NCBI GenBank assembly: GCA_029817715.1
Contig: JARUPY010000534.1
Location: forward strand, 3,598,501-3,662,500
Source of the DNA: Melastoma dodecandrum
Taxonomy: Eukaryota > Streptophyta > Magnoliopsida > Myrtales > Melastomataceae
Reading direction: 5' to 3'
Length of the DNA stretch: 64,000 nt
The position numbers and the translations under genes were made by a program. This document shows positions 1 through 10,640 of the stretch, in pieces (the first letter of the stretch is position 1; each line of letters starts with the position of its first letter). The notes under the pieces are model-generated. The model was not told the origin of the DNA. It saw only the letters and a program-made list of their open reading frames with translations, and made no database searches.

Positions 1-98
1 GACTCGCAGGTCCTGTAGAAACGGCCAAGTTCCACGAGGCTAAGGAGCCACGGAGGTAACTCGTTCGATGCAAGGATGGCCGCCGTCTTCAGCGTCAT
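1..98 (-). CDS. N-terminal start of a PLATZ-like zinc-binding protein (partial)
   Basis: Reading the minus strand from an ATG at 98-96 gives 32 codons that run off the left edge. The peptide contains ELPPWLLSLVELGRFYRTCE. A PPWL..L...F(F/Y)..C start is how plant PLATZ proteins usually begin (PPWLxPLLxxxFFxxC followed by H). The next codon begins TC (Ser), so C-E-S could lead into the expected C-x2-H zinc ligand just outside the window. PLATZ proteins are plant AT-rich-sequence and zinc-binding transcription regulators. Only the first motif is visible, so the family call is tentative and the rest of the gene lies to the left. Confidence 0.4.
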   Translation of the reverse strand, partial: MTLKTAAILASNELPPWLLSLVELGRFYRTCE

Positions 99-896
99 TT
101 TCTTTGTCGCAAAAGCTTGGATTCAAGAAAGAAAAGAAAAGCTCTGGGCAAAGATCTTTCAATTGTGTTTATAGGGGAAGAGATTAATGTATACATCACG
201 ATTCCTTCAATATCAGATTTATACGGTTATTTTTCATAAATTTTAGAAAGATTCATTTTAAATATTTTAATAAATTTATTAGATAAAATATGACAAACGC
301 CAGATTTTTCGCTTTTCTGTCTATTTTTTTTATAAGATTAAATATATTAAATATTTGATGAATATATAAGGGAGAATTATATTAGGAAAAATAAGCACAT
401 TAGTATTTTGGCATTGATAAATATATTTATGCAGCAGTGTTGATATATTCTGTTATGTTTTTCATAAATTTGAACTTTTTAAATAAATTTATTAGAGAAC
501 ATTTAAAAAATGGCATTTATTGATTTATTTTAAATAATAATAATTTTAAAAGATATATAAAGAAAGATACGAAATTTTTAGGTGGTAAAAGTGTTCTCAT
601 AACACCTTAAAAACTCGAATTTATAAGTAGCTATCCTATATTTTAAAAAATCTCCTAACTCAATTTTGTGGTAAAAAACTTAGTTAATTGCGAACTAAGT
701 GTTGTCGAATAATTTTTTGGAATAAATTAATTAATTAGTTCGACTTTGCTGATTATCCTAGATTATTAAATCATATCTGAATCCTTTCTTCATATTTATT
801 TGATTTAAATCGAGATTTTCGACCAAGCAAAAAAAAATCGAGATTTTCACTCAACTAATCAAATTCGCTTTTCAAAGGATTAGTAAGCCAAAAATC
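99..896. other. AT-rich intergenic spacer between divergent genes
   Basis: Very AT-rich sequence between the minus-strand gene at the left edge and the plus-strand DUF617 gene. It should hold the promoters of both. I see no coding frame, repeat or clear core element that I can defend beyond general TA richness. Confidence 0.5.
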
Positions 897-1487
897 ATGC
901 CCGTCGTCAATGGCCCCGATGAAGAAATTCGAGGTAGTTCCTGGTGGGAAGTGATCTTCGGTCTGATACTCGATGTCTCGATCCCGTGTTGTGTCTGCCG
1001 CCCCCTGTTGTCCCTCTTCGACCACCCTCCCGTCTATAAGACCGTCACCGGCACCATAATCTGCCCACCCAATAACGGCAAAGTAAAAATGTTCATGCAG
1101 AATGATGGCTCGGAAGGTTTCTCGTGGATGGTTCTCGAGTTCCCCATGAGCACCTCTGACTTTGCCGTGATGTTACGTAGCGAGACCAATCGTATCCTTT
1201 TCTCGCGTCTCGAGGAGGATTCAACATGGGAGATGTCCTACAATGGGAAGGGGGTCGGTCTCGTGTTGAGAAAGGAGAAAGTCACTGAAGAGGATGCGAA
1301 GTTACTGGAGACAATAGGGTCAGTGACCACCGGAGTCGGGCTGATCCCAGACAAAAGTGGGCACAGCCAGCACAAGTACTTGAGGGGCCAGTTTGAGAGG
1401 AGCTCGTGGTCGGATGGAGCCGAGGCTTACCATCTTGTTGATCCTTTCGGGTGCTTCGGGCAAGAACTTAGCTTGTTCTTTCGTTAG
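897..1487 (+). CDS. MIZU-KUSSEI1-like protein (DUF617)
   Basis: Single-exon frame of 196 aa. From about residue 48 to the end it follows the DUF617/MIZ1 domain: VTGTI at the start, then a Gly/Lys segment, LEFPMSTSDFAVML, the acidic LEEDSTWEMSYNGKGVGLVLR block, a TIGSVTTGVGLIP block, YLRGQFER, an AEAYHLVDPFG block and the terminal QELSLFFR. MIZ1 of Arabidopsis acts in root hydrotropism; the biochemical role of most paralogues is unknown. The protein is shorter than MIZ1 (about 300 aa) because the N-terminal Ser-rich region is nearly absent. Residues 15-45 are hydrophobic and Cys-rich. The ATG at 897 is the first in frame near a plausible leader, but the frame stays open upstream, so the start is less certain than the family. 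A stop lies at 1485-1487 and an AT-rich 3' region follows. Confidence 0.85.
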   Translation: MPVVNGPDEEIRGSSWWEVIFGLILDVSIPCCVCRPLLSLFDHPPVYKTVTGTIICPPNNGKVKMFMQNDGSEGFSWMVLEFPMSTSDFAVMLRSETNRILFSRLEEDSTWEMSYNGKGVGLVLRKEKVTEEDAKLLETIGSVTTGVGLIPDKSGHSQHKYLRGQFERSSWSDGAEAYHLVDPFGCFGQELSLFFR

Positions 1488-1633
1488 TAGACTATTTTTT
1501 TGTAAACGTGGTCATATCACAAGCAAAAATTTGGCATTCTCGATTTAATAAGAAAAATAATTACATGCACAAACATTGTTGCTTAGATCTCTCAAAAAAT
1601 TTATGTACAAAATAAACATGATTAAGATTGTGA

Positions 1634-4300
1634 TCATTTGGACAAGTCCTTGGTAATCAAGTACCTGAAGCTGAAGTTATAAGGCATCCATTCAATAGAC
1701 TTGTGGGAGGCCGACTTCCCAGCCGGCCACTTGCTCAGGCTCTTACGAACCGTGTCCGGCAGGCACTTCCTTACCATGTCAATAATGTCAGCTGGGCACA
1801 TCCCCGAGTCCTTGGCGAAAGACTCCACAACCTTGGGAAGCAGGATCTTCTTGTCCTTGTGCTGGCCAAAAGTCGCCCGAATGTACTCTTCCTTTGCAGT
1901 TCCGAGCTCCCGGGAAATGTTTCTTGGGGTATATATACTCGAACCTGAGGATGGATTCGATGAATATAGGAAAGGATATCATGGTGGTATAATTAGTCAT
2001 TACTGGGAGAATGGTGAAGTACCGCCGGATCCGAGTGGCTTCCGTAGCAGAGGGCGAAATGTAGGAGGGGCTCTGGCCGTTCGACCACATATGCTTGTCG
2101 TTTATCGCCATTTTTGTACTTCTTTCTCGGAGAAAGTATCAGACGAATCCACTGTGGGGAAATGGAATCTACTCAGAATGATGAAAATAGTCAAGCAGAT
2201 CACTCACGGGAGTAAGGTTTTGCTATTACCTGGCCTGGGCGGGACATCCGGCACCCGAGTATGGTCCCTTGAATCGTGTCGGAACTGATTGTATGACCTC
2301 CAACATTGTACGCAGCCTAAATTGCGAAAATACAAGAGAAAACGAAAATGACTATGTGGCTGTTGGAAACTTTCGCAATTCAGAGAGTTCTGAAGGGTGC
2401 AGAAAGTTCTACAACCTTCAGCAGTTGAATCGTTCTTCTCACGTTGTTTTGGGGAATACCATAAGCCAGGAACGCCTGTCATGACAAGCAAGACGAGAGC
2501 GTGATGAGTTCAGTTCCGTTGACAAGAACGTGTATATATGATCAAATGCGAAGTTTACATTACATGCATCACTAATGCATTGTGGATGTTGATCCAAAAG
2601 GCTAACTTCTCCTCATGCTTTAACCTTCCTAGATCAACTTCCTCTAATCGGGTGATAAATGACCTGCATCGAACACCAAAACAACATAACTCGGGTCAAA
2701 CACATATGCACCACATTATGATTGCGCCAACACTGAATGTTACAGGATCTAACCGGTATTTCTGAAGCAAAGGCTCTATATCCGCCAGTTTCTGGCTATC
2801 TCCATATATCCATGGGACTTCGATCATTGAGCTGTACGGTCCGCTGAACTCCTTAAGTCCCTCCACATGGAAAGGATTTTCCAACCGCGTCACAAACGAG
2901 GAACCGTTCCTGAAACCAGGGCTCTCAGGATCCCGGCGATCCTGAGGAGAGAACCCGCTCTTTGATGAGGAAGAGGAAACTGGAGAAGACGATCCCTGAT
3001 GTCCAGGAGATGAATCTGCCAGTTTGCAGTATATGATCGACATGCATCTGACCATATCCTCGGAAAGCTTGTTTGGAGTCTCGAGGACGTGATCAGATAT
3101 GTTTGTCCCGAGGTACTCTGCCAAGCTCACAATGCTTGTGGCAGACTTTTGAGTGTACTGCAGTCATGAGAAGTTCGATAATGAGTCGAATTCAAACACA
3201 ACAGTAAAACACACGTCAAACATCACTTGCCTCTAGCATAGACATTGGTTGCGAAAGACAGGCCCTCACGGCCTTGAGTGACGAATCCTCTGGCGGAGAA
3301 TTCCTTGCCGCGAATGCTGCTGAACATTGAGACAAAGAGGAGTGACAACGCTGCACGCCAGGATCAACCGATTTCTCTTCCTCGCTGAGACCACTAGCTA
3401 ACTCATGCCGTGATTGGATAGCCGCGTCTTCCATTTTCTTAGCTGTCACAGTGTCGGGTATCGTAACTTCCAAAAGCCTCCTCCTTGGTGTATCGACTGG
3501 GGTCATAGGATTCTCTTCGGTTATAGACGAATGCTTCGCGGACTGCGGCGACACTGATGAGGGTTGTTGATCGAAGGCCTTTCGGTATAAGGTGAGCAGA
3601 TATTGCTCTAAGTACGCCACCTCTAATTCAAGAGTCGCAATTTCCTTGATGAGCTCGGTGGCTGGCTGTATTCAGATAAAGGTTTCGCAGTCATTACATT
3701 TCATCTCAGAAAGTCACCCACTTAACCAATGCAGACAAAACAAGAGAACTCGCCTTAGGCATCGAGACGTCATCATTCCCATTTCCTTGGCAAGTTCTGT
3801 AGCCTAAGGCTTTCTCTAGTGCATGCCGAACCTTGAATTGGTCCTGCAACCTTTTCTCGAGCAGCATGATCTGCACGCAGCATATAACAGCATCCAAATG
3901 TCAGGAAAGCATAGATGTCTCGAGGAAATGTTACGCGGCATCTCCAGATGCCAACCTCTTGCTTCAAGGAATTATGGGTCTCGGAACATAGAGAAGGTTT
4001 CTTCTTAAGCTTTTTCCCGCAATCTTTCGCAGGGCTCACGACCTGCAAAGAGGATGACGATCGATTTCTACCCGCTGGCGCTGTAAACTCAATGCTTTCT
4101 TCCAATCAGTCAACCCTTCAATTAACAAGTAAAGAGCCTAATACCTGCTTCGTCAGGCGGGAATCATCAAGGGAGGCATCCGAACCGTCCTCGGCCACCT
4201 TGTTCTTGTCAGGGAAGCTGCCGGAGCAAGAGGGGAAACAAAGACAATCAATGCGAAGCAAAGGAGGAGAAAACACGAAGTAAGCAGCAGGAATCTCCAT
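1634..4300 (-). CDS. DUF547 protein with N-terminal Lzipper-MIP1 domain; possible frameshift near C-terminus
   Basis: Coding exons I can join on the minus strand: 3956-4080, 3754-3870, 3231-3665, 2754-3157, 2564-2663, 2416-2475, 2230-2316, 2023-2151 and 1634-1944. A probable upstream exon ends at 4145, but its phase does not fit cleanly, so the true start is unresolved. The N-terminal part has the leucine-zipper MIP1 signature (SLKQE, LLEKRLQDQFKVRHALEKALGYR, PATELIKEIATLELEVAYLEQYLLTLYRKAFDQQ). The central part has ETPNKLSEDMVRCM. The DUF547 domain has EEKLAFWINIHNALVMH, AFLAYGIPQNN, AAYNVGGHTISSDTIQGTILGCRM, then EPLLHFALCYGSHSDPA and a C-terminal EWMPYNFSFRYL. The function of the family is poorly known; MIP1 in snapdragon is a ternary-complex bridging factor. 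Two introns need GC donors (after 3754 and after 3231). All internal exon lengths keep frame except the last, which has two extra bases (see findings). It could be an active gene using an alternative donor, a recent pseudogene, or an assembly error. Confidence 0.8.
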
Positions 4301-6108
4301 CGCCCCCCTTCAGAGGAAGAAGAAGAATTCTGCAGTTTCCACTAAAGTTTATGACAAAAAGGCGGAGGCTTCAAATTCAAGCAGACCAACAACAAAATCA
4401 TGACAAGGGCAGCAAAAAAACATCATTAAATTGAACGAAACTCTTGGGTGCTTCACCTCTTGGAACGCCTGTGCCTGGAAACCATCCCAAAACTCAACAA
4501 CTTGCTCCCCATAATAGCTTCAATCCCCACACCCCTCTCTCCCTCCCTCCCACTCTCTGTAAAATAACTAACCCAATTTAATGCATTTTAAGGAAAAAAA
4601 AAAACGAGTAAAAACAAGAGAAACAGGGGGGGCATCATTACACCCCCCCCCCCCCCCCCACCCAACTGACCTTTGGTCGTTGTAAGAAGAAGAGACCGAC
4701 CCAACAAGAACGACACAGGGCGTGTGCAGACAGAGAGGGGAGGTGCGGGGGGAGTGAATTCTGAAATCAAAGATTTAGCAGGAGAAACAGCCGAACAAAG
4801 ATCCAACCAGCATTAAATTCACCGCGCCCTTTTTCCCCTTTCCCAGGATTTGTTCGTCGCCACCTTACACAGGGAAACACTCACGTGTTCCTCCTAAAAC
4901 TCACTGTAGAGTCACAGTCCACCCCCCAAACAGAGCACCCCAAAGGGAAGACCGGACTGTTCACTCCATGTTTGCCCGCTAATTCAGCGGGGGGTAGACT
5001 AACCCCCCACCCCTTAAAAATCCCTGCTTTTTTTTGCCCCTTTTGACCAAAGATCACACCCACCCTGCATCAAAAGGGGAGGGGGGGAGGGGGGGGGGAG
5101 GTTTTGCTCGTGTGTGAGATAGAAGCTTAAGCTGCCTTTTCCTCCATTCTTTTTAGGAGGGGCGGGGGTGAAGAGGGAAAGGAAAGGTGCGTTTTGGGAC
5201 AGGAAGAAACGTCAAGCGGGTCCGAACGTTGACATGAGGCTCTGCCCAACAAAGTGTGGGACTGCAACAGGACAAAAAGAGCAAAGACAGCGAGTTTTAA
5301 AGAAAGAAACAAAGTTAAAAAAAAAGTAGATACTGATACTTCAAAAATTAATAAAGAGATTAGTTTTAATTCGTGTTGGATTAAAAATATAAGATAGTCT
5401 TTTGGGGGGTGCGACCCTTTTGACCCTGTGGGGGGGGGGAATCAGGGAAAACTTTTCGTTTTGTTTATAATTTGGTTGAATTTTAGGTGGACAGGGGAAA
5501 ATACTAAGTATGACTTAAAAAAAGGAAAGAAGAGATTGAAGCTGTGGGTGGGGGGTGAAGACAAAGTGTTCGGGGAGGGATCGGATTTTATGGACAACAT
5601 TCTCTCGATTTGTTGGGGAGTAAGTGGAGGGAGTTGGTGATCTCCCCCCCCATCCTCTCCCTCTCCCTTGTGTCCTTGTCTGTATTTGTAGCATGTGGGT
5701 GGGAGGGATTTGGGTGCTCCATTACCATTAGACACTTGGACCGCAGCCAGTAGCCACAATCCATCCCCCCGGGACTACGAGCCATTGATGTGGGAGTCAT
5801 ACGGACAGGGTTAGGGGGCTCATTAAACAAGTGTTTTTCTTGGTCCCCAGTTCACCAGATTTCCCACCACTAACCAACCTAATTCGGATCCCCACCACCC
5901 ACCAGAGCCATTTCATTGACGTCGTGGAGAGAAACAACTTGTTAGAAAGTGTAAGGTCGGCATCCCAAAGTGACTTTTTGTTTATAAGGCTGGACTAAGA
6001 AATCTTTTTATGGCGAGACTCTCTCTCTCTGTCTGTCTGGCATACTATCACCTCGAAAGGGATGAAAGTTTAGAAGAAGAGAAAGTAAAGGGAGACAGGT
6101 TTGATTAT

Positions 6109-6141
<33 letters not shown>

Positions 6142-6415
6142 GAGGAAGAAAAGGTGATTGGGATATCCAAATCTCCTAAAATCAACCCATTGGATGCTGC
6201 TACCCAGAATAAAAAAAGATGAAAAAGAAGATTGAAAAAGGGTTGGTCTTCTCTTACGTTGTCTTCCAGCGTATCATGTACTTACGTTTTGTCATGGAAT
6301 CCCTGTTGACATGTCATAACACTTTTTTCCTTTTCCTTATTTAAATAACTGGGATGGGATTTTCTCTCTTTCCCTCTTTGGTCTCCCGTCTAATAAAATA
6401 AAAATTATATAAAAA
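4301..6415. other. Intergenic spacer with homopolymer and purine tracts
   Basis: No gene recognised. The segment holds a run of 17 C at 4643-4659, a G-rich block at about 5076-5101 that could form a G-quadruplex, a CT/GA-rich background around 5100-5800, and a (GA)n microsatellite at 6118-6141. Open frames here are low-complexity Gly, Pro or Arg/Glu runs. The 4300-4900 part may include the 5' leader and promoter of the DUF547 gene on the minus strand. Confidence 0.5.
6118..6141. repeat. (GA)n microsatellite
   Basis: Twelve consecutive GA units seen directly. Confidence 0.95.
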
Positions 6416-6549
6416 TTACTAGAAAAAAAAAAGAAGAAATTTAGTAAAACGGAACTCAACTTAAAAGTAAGTTTAGCGGGGCCCAAATATATATATATAT
6501 AAAAGTTGAGTTCCATTTTACTAAATTTTTTCTTTTCTTTTTCTAGTAA
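6416..6549. repeat. Foldback (inverted) repeat, MITE-like
   Basis: Arm 6416-6462 and arm 6503-6549 are near-perfect reverse complements of about 47 bases. Each runs from TTACTAG through an A/G-rich stretch and a TTTAGTAAAA box to GGAACTCAACTT. The loop of about 40 bases contains a short (TA)n run. Mismatches are few. Such a structure can be a very short MITE or a hairpin-RNA source. No clear target-site duplication was found. Confidence 0.75.
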
Positions 6550-7085
6550 AATTTTACTAAACAGTATTTTTTAGTATATTTTTACTAATAATATTAGTAA
6601 TTTATTAAACAGTATCCGACTTAGTAAAATTTTAGTACAAGGCCCGACGAGCTTAGTAAAACGTGAGAGTGATGCACAATTATGAACTTAGTAAATTTTA
6701 TAATACGAGTTACTAAAAAATTTAGTAAATTAAAATACTATACTAAAAATTTTAATAAATTATAATTTTGTATTATATGATGCACCGTATTGATTTAGTA
6801 AAAACATAGTAACTTACTAAATAATGTCGGGCCTAGTAAAAAATTTAGTAAAAAGTCTAACGGACTTAGTAAAAGTAGATAAAAATGCGCAGTAATGGGC
6901 TTAGTAATTTTTACTATACGATTTACTAAAAATTTTAGTAAATTACAATATTGTATTATATGGTACTAATTTTTTTTTAGTAATTATAATACAATACTAA
7001 AAAATATTAATAATTTACAGTTCTGTATTATATGATACACTGTAATAATTTAACAAAACTTAGTAATTTACTGAACAGTAAATTA
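6550..7085. repeat. Tract of dispersed TTTAGTAAA / TTTACTAAA motifs
   Basis: Across about 530 bases the near-palindromic 9-mers TTTAGTAAA and TTTACTAAA and shorter AGTAA/TTACT words recur about every 15 to 30 bases in both orientations. They are separated by similar phrases such as TGTATTATATGATRCAC (three versions near 6765, 6950 and 7025). The arms of the neighbouring foldback carry the same 9-mer, so the two are probably related. There is no coding frame. Confidence 0.6.
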
Positions 7086-9829
7086 TTTGTACTTAAACTC
7101 GACTCGGTGAAGGCTTCTTGAACTCGATTTACTGGAAGTATTTCTCAATCTCGTGTCATTGTGGTCGAACTTAATTTGCAGGAAGTGCTTCTTGAACTCG
7201 AGAGACTTACTTAAAGTGTTTCTCGAGCTCAGGTTGCTTGTTAGATGTGCTTCTCAATCATTTGTTGTGGACGGTTGAATGTGACTCATTGGAGAAGTCC
7301 TCGAACTCAACTTATTATAAACAGCTAGAAACTTCAAAGGATTGAAGCATCTTCCATCCTTTTTGGATTGGAATTCCTCTTGTTCTCATAATTTATTGAC
7401 ATCTCTTCAAGTTGAAAAAAGTTGTATAAACATTTTAGAGCTAAAATTATCTTAGCCTCGACAAGGAATCCTCTCAAACAGTCCACGTTAATTAGTCAAA
7501 GTACATTAGTGTTAATAGTTCCTTATTTTTCTCCATATTTGTCACGTAGATTTGATCTTCACAAATTACATGCAGTCTCCATTTTGCTAATTACTCAATC
7601 GAAGGTCACAATCTTCTAATCGAAATAGCCTAGAATTTAGCGTAAGTAAACACTTCTAATATAAAAAAAAAAACATAAAAAAAAGAAGAAGATTGGACCC
7701 ATCCATAGAATTCCTCCCTTAAACTTTTGTCGGAATCGGTGCTTTAATATATACATTGTTCCGGCATCACTTAAAATATGATTTTTGTTAGTTAATTACG
7801 ATGATAAGGTCAATAACATAAATACACTTGCATATAATTTTTTAGATTTGTAGGGAACAAAATTGGTTTTTTAAAAAAATTCTCCACGTACAAAATGACG
7901 CATTTACATCCCTTACGACATAATTTGAAAAATCACCAATGATTTTAGAATATTTTTTTTTTATCAAATACGGTTTTAAAAACCCGTTTTGAGTGATAAG
8001 GAATGGCCTTTGTAAACGGGGTGGCTTTTCAACATTCGTCCCCCTTCGATTCCAACCTTATCTTTTAAAATGTTGGGAGGCCGGTGTTGAAAATCCGCCT
8101 TGATGGAACGCAACTCCCATCTGTTTTCAACACACCTCCCTAATGTATTCTGGAGATTAGGAAAACTGAAATCGGTATTTTTTTTACGACAAACGATAAG
8201 TCCAAATTAACATTCTTACCAAGGAAGGTTGTTTGAAAAAGGTTCGTGCCCCCCCCCCCCCCTCCGTTTTGGTCAATGTCCAAACATTGTTTTTTTTTTT
8301 TTATAATCCCATTCTCATTAAAGAAAAACAATGACCACATCTTGTATCGACTTCCCCCATTTGTCAGAAGCTTCTGTTATCATCGTCTATTCAACCATTA
8401 TTTGCTTAACCTCGACTTTCATATCTTCGTCAGAACCTTGTTGGAACCGAAGAAACTCTTCTTTTATAACCATAAAACATAAAATGGAAGAATCAGACAG
8501 TGAGTGGTCCTTGAATTTCCTCCCCAAAATTAAATAAATAAAAACACAGAGGCTGAATGTCGTCCAATTAAATTCATTAGAGCATGGATTTGAATAATAA
8601 ACATATATTCCCCAGCAAGATGCAACACGTTTCCTTGATTACTCTGAAATCTTAGCTACTTCAAATTATATACACTAATATATTAAAGCAGAGGGGGAGG
8701 GTTGAAAATTCCCATGTTTCCTCAATATGCTAAAAAATGTATTCAAACGGGAGGAAATTAGAAGAAAAACAAAATGTCACACGAATCTCAAGTAAACCAT
8801 GTCCAAAGCTACACTCCTTAATCTTGCCACGACTGTGGTCGGTCTGGTCTATATGGACGAATTAAAATCAACTTTAGAATTCGAAATGAGATTTATAGAA
8901 GATGGGTGTATGAATACGAAAGCTTGATGAGAAAGGTCCAATTGCTGATGAAGTGAGCGATTGATTGAATATATTATTATTAATATTTTTGAGTTTGAAA
9001 GGGGGGGAACCCACAAACCGATGTTTCTTCCCTCTGGTGGGTGGTCTTGATTCACGAGGTTCGGGCATCACCGCCACTCACGAGTTCCGTTGATTTTCTA
9101 AATCGTGGAATTAAAATTCGCCCTCGTTTTTCTTACAAGACAACCCAATTAGATTCCACATTTCCCCCCCTGGTCCTCGAACCTCAACAGCCAGCGAAAT
9201 CCCGTGTCTCAAACCGATCTTTTGTCAAAAGGATTTGAAGTAAGTCGGTGGGCTCACATTGTCAAAATCATATCAAGGCAGGAAACAAAGTCATGCCCCT
9301 CCCTCCAACCCTGTCAAACCAGATTTTACTATGACGTGAAGCCACTGACTCAAACTCTGCTTTATCTTATTTTATTTTTTGGAGCCTTTTCCCTTCTCCC
9401 CAGAAATATGACACAGGTTATACCAAACGAAATCATTCGTCAAGTCGGCTTTCAAACTCAAACTATTCATTAGAAGTAAATGACCACCCCCGAATACCCG
9501 TCAGGGGGCGTCGCGGTCGGCCCAATTATCGGTTTGTCGGAAGCCCACCACGAGGCCCGTAAAAAAGGATACTCGGCCTGGGGTTATTACTTCCCGACGA
9601 GAGAGAGAGAGAGAGAGAGAGATAATGGAATTGAAAAGGATAGGGAAGGAGAGTTGGAATAATTAAATTCTTTCTGGGGACTCGAGGAAAAGCGATACAA
9701 ATCAATCCCCTCTCCCTTTGGGATATATGATTGATGATGTCTCAGGAGAACTCAATGAAGACTTTCCCTTGGATGATGTAAATTACAATGCACATGCCCT
9801 TGTGTTTCCTTTTTCTTTTCTCCTTTTCC
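7086..9829. other. Intergenic spacer, no gene recognised
   Basis: AT-rich with poly-C near 8249-8264 and a (GA)n run at 9599-9622. Around 7085-7330 a loosely repeated phrase built on CTTGAACTCGA / TTCTCGAGCTC recurs every 50 to 60 bases, suggesting old diverged tandem repeats. Open frames are short and show no domain. Confidence 0.45.
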
Positions 9830-10253
9830 TGTAAAGATAATTTGGGTGAACAAATAAGAGCGGAGAAGTAGTTAGTATGTTGAGTTAGTTATCTAGTGGT
9901 TGGGAGTTAGTCGTGGAAGGTCGCTTATGTATGTGTATATATATATATTTCTGCTTGTAAACAGTAATGAACAGAAGAGAGATTTCGTTTTGCTCCTCTC
10001 TAGTCTGTTTGTTGTTATGTTTCTCTTCCTAGTGTTGGTGTTCGTTCTCTTCCTATAATTTAAGGTTTTCACGGCTAATCTCGGATAGCATGGTATTAGA
10101 GCCCGTTTTAGCCCAATAAAATCGATGATGGGACCCCCTCGCCCGTTTGCTATGCAACCCAAGAAAAGAAAGGATGCCCGTGTGCTGTCCGGTTCAACCC
10201 AAAAAAGATGTCGGGTTAGTGGGCCAATATGTGGGCTTGGGTTTGAGGGGGCG

Positions 10254-10420
10254 TGTTGAAAATGGGTTGCAACCATAATGGGGCAAACCCAATCACATAT
10301 TGAAAAGAAAATTGAGTCCGACCTAGTATATATAGCCTAACGGGCTATCCCTCTATAGCCAATTGGTTTTAGTATGGACCCATTGGGCTCGGCATATGGG
10401 CCGGTCCGGTATCGCTAACA
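10254..10420 (+). repeat. Second LTR-like unit nested behind the first primer site
   Basis: The unit starts TGTTGAAAATGGG and ends CGCTAACA. It is preceded by a purine tract (GAGGGGGCG), as a 3' LTR would be, and followed directly by TGGTATTAGAGCC, as a 5' LTR would be. It differs in sequence from the outer LTRs, so it belongs to another copia family. Confidence 0.65.
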
Positions 10421-10640
10421 TGGTATTAGAGCCAACTTGATAATAGTTCTATTAATGATGATTTTATCTCTCAAAACTTGAGACAATTGCCCAGATACTT
10501 GGATGATTATCATCATGGTCTAACATTTCTTCTTCTAATACACTTCATTTGAATAATTTTTCTTGTGCTGCTCTCTTATAATAATCTTTCTTTGTCTCAC
10601 CGTATTTTTGCCCTTTCATTGTCAAATGAGTCTGAGCCTC

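Noticed and set aside
1701..2288. 195-codon plus-strand frame
   Set aside because: It is antisense to three conserved DUF547 exons and their introns on the minus strand and shows no domain of its own.
4588..4806. Gly-rich minus-strand frame
   Set aside because: It is created by the C17 homopolymer and pyrimidine-rich sequence.
9893..10276. 127-codon minus-strand frame
   Set aside because: It covers the 5' LTR and leader of the copia remnant in antisense.
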